Source: Fimenecus sp964527585 (lineage in GTDB: Bacteria; Bacillota; Clostridia; Oscillospirales; Acutalibacteraceae). From it: 45,418 nucleotides of DNA. Below, piece by piece: positions 1 to 6,807 of the stretch; within the stretch, counting starts at the first letter, position 1, and every line of letters begins with the position of its first letter. The position numbers and the translations under genes are program-made. The DNA is taken from NCBI GenBank assembly GCA_964527585.1, contig CAZGPE010000011.1, forward strand, positions 1-45,418, given 5' to 3'. Below the pieces are notes generated by a model. The model ran no database searches. It was not told where the DNA came from and saw nothing but the letters and a program-made list of their open reading frames with translations.

Positions 1-95
1 CGGAATCTCAGGGTTCCTTTTTTCTTAAGTCGTTGTTTAATTTTCAAGGTCCGTTGCGTTTCGGCGTTTCGCTTCTGCGCTCTCGCCTCAGCGCT
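1..95 (-). other. rRNA operon leader (probable)
   Basis: Read on the minus strand, the transcript from the promoter at 101-129 would begin near 95 with a short hairpin (arms 77-81 and 90-94) and then contain GGACCTTGAAAATTAAAC, a phrase resembling the leader and spacer regions of rRNA operons in Clostridia, followed by a small hairpin of GGAA/TTCC. No mature 16S sequence is reached before position 1, so the identification rests on the leader and promoter only. Inference: an rRNA operon starts just outside the left edge and runs leftward. Confidence 0.55.
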
Positions 96-100
96 CAAAT

Positions 101-129
101 ATAATAACAAATGCAACGACAAATGTCAA
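101..129 (-). promoter_or_regulatory. Strong sigma-A promoter, probably of an rRNA operon
   Basis: The minus strand carries TTGACA (124-129), a 17-base spacer and TATTAT (101-106). The sequence upstream of the -35 on that strand is A/T-rich, as an UP element would be. The transcript would run leftward out of the window through the rRNA-type leader. Confidence 0.75.
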
Positions 130-272
130 CACTTATTTTCAAAAAATTTCACCTTTTTGTAAACGCTTCCGGGCGTTCGTTTTTCTTTTGGTGTTTGTTC
201 ATAAAATCCTTAAAAAGCGGCGGAAATTTGTATGTATTATTACCCCGTTATTTGCAAATTCAATTTCTTCTA

Positions 273-301
273 TTGAAAAGTCTATTATTAAGTATTATAA
301 T
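273..301 (+). promoter_or_regulatory. Sigma-A promoter for the O-antigen-ligase-like gene
   Basis: TTGAAA (273-278), a 17-base spacer and a perfect TATAAT (296-301) lie 39 bases before the start codon at 340. A ribosome-binding site AAGAAGGG (about 325-332) sits between. The rest of 130-272 shows no gene or other clear signal. Confidence 0.75.
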
Positions 302-339
302 AAACAAATAATAATTTCAAAAATAAGAAGGGCAATTTC

Positions 340-1767
340 ATGCTTTCAAATAATAATACTGCAATAAAAAAGTTGCGTGAATTTTTCATAAGTGAAAAAT
401 TTATGCTTATTACATTTATATTAGCGTGCATTATAACCTTACTTCAAGCAGAGGTTTACGGAGTATTTGTCTTCATTGCAATAATTTCCGTGATTCTCGT
501 TATCTGCGATGATTTGCTTGCAACTACACTGCCGTTCCTTCTTTTATGCGAAACCGTAATCAAACTTTACGACTCGTATGACACATTTATCAAGTTAATA
601 TGGTTTGCTCTTCCGGTTGTCGCCTGTTTGATTTTTCATTTTATATATTACAGAAGGAAAGCGGTCATAGGCAGTGCTTTCAAACCTATGCTCTTTGTCT
701 CAGTTGCCGTAACACTCGGCGGCGTAGGTTTCATTTCCGCAAAAGAGTATTTCAGCCTTGTGTCTTTCTACTATGTTTTCGGACTCGGATTCGGGATGCT
801 TTTTATATACATATTATTATGTACATATCTCAACACGGACAGAAACTATTCGATGAAGGAAAAATTTTCCGACATAATGATTTATATGGGACTGTTCGCC
901 GTATATATGATCATCGAATTTTACATTGTAAACATACCTCAGGTTATGGAAACAAAGGGTATACTTTATATGCAATGGCGCAACAACATCTCGACATTTC
1001 TTATGCTTGCTATGCCGTTTGTTGCTTTCAAATCAATTAAAAGACCATCGTACATTTTCCTTGCATTACTGTTTTACTGCTGTATTTTGCTTGCGGGATC
1101 AAGAGGAGGTCTTGTATTCGGCGGAATCGAATTGCTTATGACAATGAGCATACTCATCGGTCTTGACAAACGCCACCGTTGGACCTTTATTTCCATCGGA
1201 TTGGGTATACTGCTTGCCGTTGCACTGTTCTTTGAAGATTTCTACGGATTTTTCGGAGAAACTTTCGATAGACTGATTATGGGAATTTCCGGTTCGGAAA
1301 AAGAAGTAAGACTCGATTTATTCTCCCGTGCATTTGCCGATTTCAACTCAAATCCCATATTCGGAACGGGACTTGCATATATGGGTAACCGTGATGTTCA
1401 TCCCTCAGCAAAATTCGCACTTTGTTGGTACCATTGCGAACCGCTTCAAATTATGGGCAGTTTGGGAATTGTCGGAATTATCGCATACGCCAACCAGTTG
1501 TTTTCGAGATTCGTTATTTTGCTGAAAAAGAGAACGATTTTTAATATAACGGTTCTCGTATCATATTTAGGCCTTGAAATGATGTCGATTGTCAATCCCG
1601 GAATTTTCTGTCCTCTCCCCTATCTTTTCCTTGTTGTAATGATGCTTGCAATTGTAGAGCGTGTTAATGTAACGGAAAATGTCAATTCGCTTGAAAACGA
1701 CATTGTAATCAATCAAACCGTTCACGAAATCGGCAGCGAAGAAGACCTTATATTCGAAGATAAATAA
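340..1767 (+). CDS. O-antigen ligase/polymerase-like membrane protein (Wzy_C family)
   Basis: A 475-residue polytopic membrane protein with about ten to twelve hydrophobic segments. It has the features of the O-antigen ligase / polymerase superfamily (Wzy_C): a large extracytoplasmic loop in the C-terminal half, a GSRGG motif at the end of a central membrane segment, and the downstream pattern of R-x-x-L-F-x-x-A followed by N-P-I-F-G-T-G-L. Family members join or polymerise undecaprenyl-linked oligosaccharides at the outer face of the membrane; in Gram-positive bacteria the product is a capsule, exopolysaccharide or wall glycan, so 'O-antigen' is only the family name. The C-terminal tail is acidic and hydrophilic. 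It has its own promoter and RBS and is not next to any glycosyltransferase or flippase, so the glycan it handles cannot be told from context. Family confident, substrate unknown. Confidence 0.75.
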   Translation: MLSNNNTAIKKLREFFISEKFMLITFILACIITLLQAEVYGVFVFIAIISVILVICDDLLATTLPFLLLCETVIKLYDSYDTFIKLIWFALPVVACLIFHFIYYRRKAVIGSAFKPMLFVSVAVTLGGVGFISAKEYFSLVSFYYVFGLGFGMLFIYILLCTYLNTDRNYSMKEKFSDIMIYMGLFAVYMIIEFYIVNIPQVMETKGILYMQWRNNISTFLMLAMPFVAFKSIKRPSYIFLALLFYCCILLAGSRGGLVFGGIELLMTMSILIGLDKRHRWTFISIGLGILLAVALFFEDFYGFFGETFDRLIMGISGSEKEVRLDLFSRAFADFNSNPIFGTGLAYMGNRDVHPSAKFALCWYHCEPLQIMGSLGIVGIIAYANQLFSRFVILLKKRTIFNITVLVSYLGLEMMSIVNPGIFCPLPYLFLVVMMLAIVERVNVTENVNSLENDIVINQTVHEIGSEEDLIFEDK

Positions 1768-1775
1768 AAAAACAA

Positions 1776-1815
1776 AACAGCTCCGATACCTCTGCGGTAT
1801 CGGAGCTGTTTTTTA
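1776..1815. terminator. Bidirectional rho-independent terminator
   Basis: A perfect 15-base-pair stem (1776-1790 with 1796-1810, loop TCTGC) has T's after it on the plus strand and A's before it, so it can end both the rightward membrane-protein transcript and the leftward rpoD transcript. The rpoD stop codon (1813-1815) touches the base of the stem. Confidence 0.9.
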
Positions 1816-2907
1816 ATCAAGAAAATCTTTTAATTTTTTGCTTCTGGAAGGATGACGGAGTTTACGCAACGCTTTCGCTTCAATCTGACGGATTCTCTCA
1901 CGGGTAACGCCGAATGTACTGCCGACTTCCTCAAGAGTTCTCGGATGACCGTCTTCGAGACCGAAACGCAATCTCAAAACCATTGCTTCTCTTTCGGTAA
2001 GTGTATTAAGCACTTCTTCAAGTTGTTCCTTAAGCAAAAGCATTGAAGCGGCATCAGCGGGAGCGAGCGCATCGTCATCCGGAATGAAATCACCGAGATG
2101 GCTGTCTTCCTCTTCACCGATAGGTGTTTCAAGCGAAACGGGTTCCTGAGCCACACGGAGAATTTCTCTTACCTTTTCAACAGGCATATCGAGAACCTTT
2201 GCAATTTCTTCCGCCGTCGGATCTCTTCCGTTCTGATGGAGAAGCTGGCTGTTTGTTTTTTTGACTTTATTTATGGTTTCAACCATATGAACGGGAATAC
2301 GGATAGTTCTCGCCTGATCGGCAATCGCTCTCGTAATAGCCTGTCTTATCCACCATGTCGCATAAGTTGAAAACTTAAAGCCTTTTGTGTAGTCGAACTT
2401 TTCAACTGCTTTTATAAGACCGAGATTTCCTTCCTGAATCAAATCAAGAAACTGCATACCTCTGCCGACATATCTTTTCGCAATGCTGACAACAAGACGG
2501 AGATTTGCTTCGGCAAGGCGCTGCTTTGCGTATGTGTCATCATCGGCAATTTTTATTGCAAGATCAATCTCTTCTTCCGGACTGAGCAACGGAACTCTTC
2601 CGATTTCTTTAAGATAAACTTTTACCGGATCGTCGATTGTCGCTGCTGCGGCATCAACAACTTCCGATGATTCCTGACCTTTAGGCATAGAAACATCGAA
2701 ATCCGCCGAATCAAGTTCAAGATCGAAGTCATCAATAATCTCGATATTGAGACTTTCAAGGTTTTCATACACCTTATCAAGTTCTTCCATATCAATATCG
2801 CTTTCGATCATTGCGGTATCAATTTCCTGAGTCGTTACCTTGCCCGCAATCTTACCTCGCTCGATAAGTTCGGCAATCGGATTTTTCTTTTCGGTTGTGT
2901 TTTCCAT
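1813..2907 (-). CDS. rpoD: RNA polymerase primary sigma factor SigA/RpoD
   Basis: The 364-residue housekeeping sigma factor, close to the length of Bacillus SigA. It directs core RNA polymerase to TTGACA/TATAAT promoters, the type seen throughout this window. An acidic N-terminal region (about 1-85) is followed by region 1.2 (DDPVKVYLKEIGRVPLL), region 2 with the RLVVSIAKRYVGRG and GFKFSTYATWWIRQAI signatures for core binding and -10 recognition, region 3, and region 4 with a C-terminal helix-turn-helix (TLEEVGSTFGVTRERIRQIE) for the -35 element. The RBS GTGAGGG lies just before the ATG, in the 17-base gap after dnaG. It is the last gene of dgt-dnaG-rpoD and ends at a strong terminator. Confidence 0.98.
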   Translation of the reverse strand: MENTTEKKNPIAELIERGKIAGKVTTQEIDTAMIESDIDMEELDKVYENLESLNIEIIDDFDLELDSADFDVSMPKGQESSEVVDAAAATIDDPVKVYLKEIGRVPLLSPEEEIDLAIKIADDDTYAKQRLAEANLRLVVSIAKRYVGRGMQFLDLIQEGNLGLIKAVEKFDYTKGFKFSTYATWWIRQAITRAIADQARTIRIPVHMVETINKVKKTNSQLLHQNGRDPTAEEIAKVLDMPVEKVREILRVAQEPVSLETPIGEEEDSHLGDFIPDDDALAPADAASMLLLKEQLEEVLNTLTEREAMVLRLRFGLEDGHPRTLEEVGSTFGVTRERIRQIEAKALRKLRHPSRSKKLKDFLD

Positions 2908-2924
2908 ACTTTTCCCTCACACAT

Positions 2925-4700
2925 TTATGTATTGTCGTTTGATTTTGTTCTGTCTTTGAAAATATTAAGAAAATCTTCATCGGACAGATTCGATGCATTT
3001 GAAAATACCGCTTTGCTTTTTTCCTCTTTCAAAACACGGATGCAATCGGCACATTCATTAAGTGTATTGCTTAAATTCTGTGTCAAAGCAGCAATCCTCG
3101 CAATTGCGGAATTTTCATCATCTGAGAAGAACGGGTTAAGACATACAAGGTCAATCGGCTTGTCCTCTTGTAATCTTTGAGACAGGATAGCAAAAACTTT
3201 ACGGTTAAAATCCGTTACAAAGTCCTCCTGCGAAACCTCGTTCTCTATTGATTTATAATAATCGGGATTATTTATCAAAGTCGCTATAAGTGTTTCTTCC
3301 GCCGATGCGGCATGAAGATTATCTCTGCGCTGAAGATTTACCCGATTTATAACATCCTTGGAATTGTCAATTGATTTCTGGACTTCTTTCATTTGCTCGG
3401 TTTTTTTGAGTTTTGAAAGAGCGGCCCTGTTTTTTTGAACCTCACTTAAAAGCGCATCTTTACTTATCGAAAGTTCATCGGCAAGTTTAGAAGCGTAAAC
3501 ATCGACTTCAATCGGACTTTTTTTCTCGGCAAGAATTTTCGCCGCTTCTTTCATAAAGTTAACTTTTCCGTCAGGTGTCTGAATATTATATTTATCCCGT
3601 TTTTTCAATATATTATACTCGGTATCGTTTGCGGCATTTTCAATTAAAGACCGAAAACGCTCCGCACCGAATTTTTTTATTATTTCATCCGGATCTTTTC
3701 CGCCTTGCATATTTATCACTTTTACTCTGAGCGTTGTATTTGAAAAAATGCCGAGTGCTTTGGCGACAGCCTTTTGTCCCGCTTCGTCCGAATCGTAACA
3801 AAGCAAAATTTCACTCGCATACCGTGATAAAATCTGCGCTTGTTCCTGAGTCAGTGCCGTTCCCAAAGCCGCAACGGCATTTGTAAATCCGGCTTGGTGA
3901 AGCATTACGACATCAATGTTTCCTTCGCACAAAATCAAAGTCCCGTCCGAATTCTTTCTCGCATAATTCAAGCCGAATATTTCTCTGCCTTTTTTATATA
4001 CAAGCGTATCCGCCGAGTTAACATATTTAGCCTTATCTTCGTCATTAAGCCGTCTGCCGCTGAACGCAACGACATTTCCTCTGACATCTATTATCGGAAA
4101 CATAAGACGGTTGACAAAGCGATCATAATATGTACCCTTTTGGCTTCGTCCGAGAAGATTTGCCTCATAAAGTTCGATATCGGTAAATCCCAAACGGTTA
4201 AGATGGTTTTTCAACGACGACCATCCCTCCGGAGCAAACCCGATTCCGAATTTTTTTACGGTTTCCTTAGTAAGTTTTCGGAAATTACAATAATCACGGG
4301 CGATTTGTCCCTGAGGTGAAAAAAGCATTTTATAGTAATATCTCGCTGCTTCACGGTTAGCTTCATACATTCTCATTCGGCGCTTTGAAAGACCGTTATC
4401 GTAATTATCTTCCGGAAGAGACATTCCGCATTTATCACACAAAAACTTTACCGATTCGATATAGTCAAGATTTTCTATGTTTTTAATAAAAGTTACTACA
4501 TCTCCGCCGTTACCGCAACCGAAACAATAGTACGATTGCGTTTCGGGATAGACATAAAAAGATGGCGTTTTTTCGTTATGGAACGGACAAATACCGCCTA
4601 AAAGACGGCCTTTGCGTTTTAACGAAACATAGGAAGACACAACGGTTTCAATATCACATTTTTGCCGAAGTTCCATAAGGAAATCATCGTTGAAAGCCAT
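2925..4700 (-). CDS. dnaG: DNA primase DnaG
   Basis: Synthesises RNA primers at the replication fork together with the replicative helicase. A CHC2 zinc-binding domain is visible at the N-terminus (C38, H41, C59, C62, with PFHNEKTPSF between them), followed by the catalytic core and a Toprim domain whose acidic motif reads LCEGNIDVV and whose second motif contains CYDSDEAGQKA; the remaining C-terminal part is the helicase-binding region. Two ATGs are possible, at 4706 and 4700. The RBS AAAGGA is 3 bases from the first and 9 from the second, so the second (protein starting MAFNDDFL, 591 residues) is preferred. The usual aromatic residue after EG in the Toprim motif is replaced by Asn. Middle gene of dgt-dnaG-rpoD. 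Confidence 0.97.
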   Translation of the reverse strand: MAFNDDFLMELRQKCDIETVVSSYVSLKRKGRLLGGICPFHNEKTPSFYVYPETQSYYCFGCGNGGDVVTFIKNIENLDYIESVKFLCDKCGMSLPEDNYDNGLSKRRMRMYEANREAARYYYKMLFSPQGQIARDYCNFRKLTKETVKKFGIGFAPEGWSSLKNHLNRLGFTDIELYEANLLGRSQKGTYYDRFVNRLMFPIIDVRGNVVAFSGRRLNDEDKAKYVNSADTLVYKKGREIFGLNYARKNSDGTLILCEGNIDVVMLHQAGFTNAVAALGTALTQEQAQILSRYASEILLCYDSDEAGQKAVAKALGIFSNTTLRVKVINMQGGKDPDEIIKKFGAERFRSLIENAANDTEYNILKKRDKYNIQTPDGKVNFMKEAAKILAEKKSPIEVDVYASKLADELSISKDALLSEVQKNRAALSKLKKTEQMKEVQKSIDNSKDVINRVNLQRRDNLHAASAEETLIATLINNPDYYKSIENEVSQEDFVTDFNRKVFAILSQRLQEDKPIDLVCLNPFFSDDENSAIARIAALTQNLSNTLNECADCIRVLKEEKSKAVFSNASNLSDEDFLNIFKDRTKSNDNT

Positions 4701-4725
4701 TTGCATCAGTCCTTTTCAAGTTAAT

Positions 4726-5721
4726 TCAATACATCCACGAAGTCGGGATGAAAAGTTCATTGTATATTTTAAGCACATATCTGTCCGACATACTCGCAAC
4801 ATAATCGCAAGCTGCCCTTTCAGAGCCTTCGAGTTCGACTGCTTTTTGATAAAGAACGGGTAATTCCTGCGGATTTTCCGAAAAATATTCAAACAGATTT
4901 TTTATAAGCGTTTGAGCCTTATGTTCTTCGCCTTTACACTTAACATTCGTATACACATTCTTAAACATAAACGAATGAAGTTCATCAAACGGTTCTTTAA
5001 TGTCGGCAGAAAGTTTTATATCGTCGGCGCTGTTTTCGATTGCGGAAAGCACAAGCGTATTTATGCGTTTTGACTTATTGTTTCCGAGTACATCCGTTAT
5101 TTCTTTGGGAATATCTTTTTCGCAAAGAACCCCGGCTCTTATCGCATCGTCAATATCATGATTGATATAAGCGATTCTATCGGCAAGTTTTACTATTCTT
5201 CCTTCGAGAGTATCCGCTTCTTTACCGGTTGTATGGCAAAGTATACCGTCCCTGACTTCGCATGTAAGATTGAGACCTTTGCCGTTTTTTTCGAGCATAT
5301 CGACAACACGCAAACTTTGTTCGTAATGCTTAAATCCGCCCGAAAAAACTTCATTGAGTGCTCTTTCGCCGGCGTGCCCGAAAGGAGTGTGTCCCAAATC
5401 GTGTCCGAGAGCAATCGCTTCGGTTAAATCTTCATTAAGGCGAAGCGCTCTCGCAACGGTTCTGGCAATTTGCGAAACTTCGAGAGTATGAGTAAGCCGT
5501 GTTCTGTAATGATCCCCTTCCGGAGAAAGAAAGACCTGAGTTTTATGTTTAAGGCGGCGAAAAGAATTAGAATGAATTATTCTGTCCCTGTCCCGCTGAA
5601 AACAGGTTCGTATTTCACATTCATTTTCGGGTCTGACTCTGCCTTTTGAATTTTCGGAAAGAGCAGCATATTGACTGAACATGGTTTTTTCAATAAGTTG
5701 TGTGTTTTCTCTTATAAGCAT
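4726..5721 (-). CDS. dgt: dGTP triphosphohydrolase-like HD protein
   Basis: A 331-residue HD-superfamily phosphohydrolase of the deoxyguanosinetriphosphate triphosphohydrolase-like group, which converts dNTPs to deoxynucleosides and triphosphate. Visible metal ligands are H78 (in THTLEVSQIARTVARAL), H107-D108 (in ALGHDLGHTPFGHAGE) and a later conserved Asp in the IAYINHDIDDA stretch. An FRRLKHKTQVF motif precedes the first His. The RBS GGGAGG is 8 bases before the ATG. It starts a dgt-dnaG-rpoD unit, an arrangement common in Clostridia that links dNTP control to replication start and the main sigma factor. The short form found here is typical of Gram-positive homologues; actual substrate preference is not visible. 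Confidence 0.92.
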   Translation of the reverse strand: MLIRENTQLIEKTMFSQYAALSENSKGRVRPENECEIRTCFQRDRDRIIHSNSFRRLKHKTQVFLSPEGDHYRTRLTHTLEVSQIARTVARALRLNEDLTEAIALGHDLGHTPFGHAGERALNEVFSGGFKHYEQSLRVVDMLEKNGKGLNLTCEVRDGILCHTTGKEADTLEGRIVKLADRIAYINHDIDDAIRAGVLCEKDIPKEITDVLGNNKSKRINTLVLSAIENSADDIKLSADIKEPFDELHSFMFKNVYTNVKCKGEEHKAQTLIKNLFEYFSENPQELPVLYQKAVELEGSERAACDYVASMSDRYVLKIYNELFIPTSWMY

Positions 5722-5783
5722 TGTTCCGCCTCCCGAAAAAGTTCTCTAATATTTTATACGCAGATTTTCTTCAAATTCCCCTA

Positions 5784-5818
5784 TTTTTCGAAAATTTTGT
5801 CAAAAAATTTTCGAAAAA
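5784..5818. repeat. AT-rich perfect inverted repeat of TTTTCGAAAA units
   Basis: Two 15-base arms (5784-5798 and 5804-5818) are perfect inverted copies separated by GTCAA, and each arm contains the self-palindrome TTTTCGAAAA. The repeat overlaps the yigZ stop codon (5800-5802) and lies 60-100 bases upstream of dgt. It could act as a weak terminator for yigZ or as a paired operator for the dgt operon; no run of T's follows on the minus strand, which argues against a standard terminator. Confidence 0.6.
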
Positions 5819-6423
5819 CTTTCACCTGTTTTAATCGGCATCACTTTTCCGTTCGATGCTTCGAAAATCGCAGAAGTCAAATTTCTTTCCAATTCGTTTT
5901 TTACGGTATATTCGACTTTTACCTTATCCGTAAAATCGGTGTTTACAACAGTACCGCCCTGCTGAGCGATAATTAAAGAAAGTTTTCCGTAAAAAGTATA
6001 ATCACATTCGGCGCACATCAAACTGCAAAGAGACATCGTTATTATCTCTCCGGCATCAAGAGCGATTTTAGCGCAGTGCGAATATGCACGCACCAAACCG
6101 CCACCGCCCAAAAGAATTCCGCCGAAATATCTTGTTACCACAACGCAGGTGTCAACCACACCGCTTTTTTCCAGCACATCGAGAACGGGAACGCCTGCCG
6201 TTCCCTGAGGTTCGCCGTCGTCGGAATATCTTTTGATATTTCCGTCTTTCAAGATATATGCATACACATTGTGTTTTGCATCCCAATGCTTTTGCTTAAT
6301 TTTCGAAATGAACTCATTTGCCTGTTCTGCGGTTTTTACCGGACAGATATAACCGATAAATCTCGAACGCTTTTCAACAAATTCGTCGCTCGCCTGATTA
6401 CCGACCGTTTTATATTCAGTCAA
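5800..6423 (-). CDS. yigZ: YigZ/IMPACT family protein
   Basis: A 207-residue member of the UPF0029/IMPACT family. The N-terminal domain carries the family signature DDGEPQGTAGVPVLDVL preceded by KHNVYAYIL, and the C-terminal part resembles the small DUF1949 domain. The eukaryotic relative IMPACT modulates the eIF2-kinase activator GCN1; the bacterial function is not settled. The start is taken as TTG at 6421-6423 because AAGGAGG lies eight bases upstream. The longer reading frame to 6468 would run back into the rpmE terminator hairpin and lacks an RBS. It lies between rpmE and dgt on the same strand and probably depends on readthrough from rpmE or on a promoter not recognised here. Confidence 0.88.
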   Translation of the reverse strand: MTEYKTVGNQASDEFVEKRSRFIGYICPVKTAEQANEFISKIKQKHWDAKHNVYAYILKDGNIKRYSDDGEPQGTAGVPVLDVLEKSGVVDTCVVVTRYFGGILLGGGGLVRAYSHCAKIALDAGEIITMSLCSLMCAECDYTFYGKLSLIIAQQGGTVVNTDFTDKVKVEYTVKNELERNLTSAIFEASNGKVMPIKTGESFSKIF

Positions 6424-6456
6424 AGACGGCACCTCCTTTTTTACGGCATAAATCAA

Positions 6457-6480
6457 AAAGCGGCACACAAGTACCGCTTT
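6457..6480 (-). terminator. Terminator after rpmE
   Basis: On the minus strand AAAGCGGTAC and GTGCCGCTTT form a ten-base-pair stem (one G-T pair) with a four-base loop and T's at its 3' side. It lies between the rpmE stop and the yigZ start, so some readthrough may be needed for yigZ. Confidence 0.8.
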
Positions 6481-6497
6481 CTAATTTGATATGACTC

Positions 6498-6701
6498 TTA
6501 TTTGTTAAGATTATATCTCTTATTGAATCTGTCAACTCGTCCGCCTGTATCAACAAGCTTCTGCTTGCCTGTAAAGAACGGATGACAATTTGAGCAAATA
6601 TCAACACGAACATCTTCTTTAGTTGAAGAAGTTTCAAATGTAGCACCGCAAGCGCACTTTACTGTTGTGGGCTTGTATGCGGGATGAATTCCGTCTTTCA
6701 T
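6498..6701 (-). CDS. rpmE: 50S ribosomal protein L31 (zinc-binding form)
   Basis: A 67-residue L31 of the large ribosomal subunit, located at the subunit interface. The zinc ligands C16, C18, C36 and C39 are all present, so this is the Zn-containing (C+) type; such proteins can be exchanged for zinc-free paralogues under zinc starvation, though no second copy is in this window. HPFFTGKQKLVDTGGRVDRF is the family signature. The RBS AGAGGTGA precedes the ATG. It has its own promoter at 6753-6781 and its own terminator. Confidence 0.97.
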   Translation of the reverse strand: MKDGIHPAYKPTTVKCACGATFETSSTKEDVRVDICSNCHPFFTGKQKLVDTGGRVDRFNKRYNLNK

Positions 6702-6752
6702 TAACTGTCACCTCTTTCGATGTACCTCAATACTTTATGCATAGCGTAAAAA

Positions 6753-6781
6753 ATATTACCATAAAGCAAACAAAAAAGCAA
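6753..6781 (-). promoter_or_regulatory. Promoter of rpmE
   Basis: On the minus strand, TTGCTT (6776-6781), a 17-base spacer and TAATAT (6753-6758) lie 52 bases before the rpmE start, in the gap after addA. Confidence 0.6.
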
Positions 6782-6807
6782 GTGTTTTTTGAAAATAAAA
6801 GTCATTT

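Noticed and set aside
1..95. A mature 16S rRNA gene in the window
   Set aside because: Only leader-like sequence is present; no conserved 16S 5' sequence is reached before position 1.
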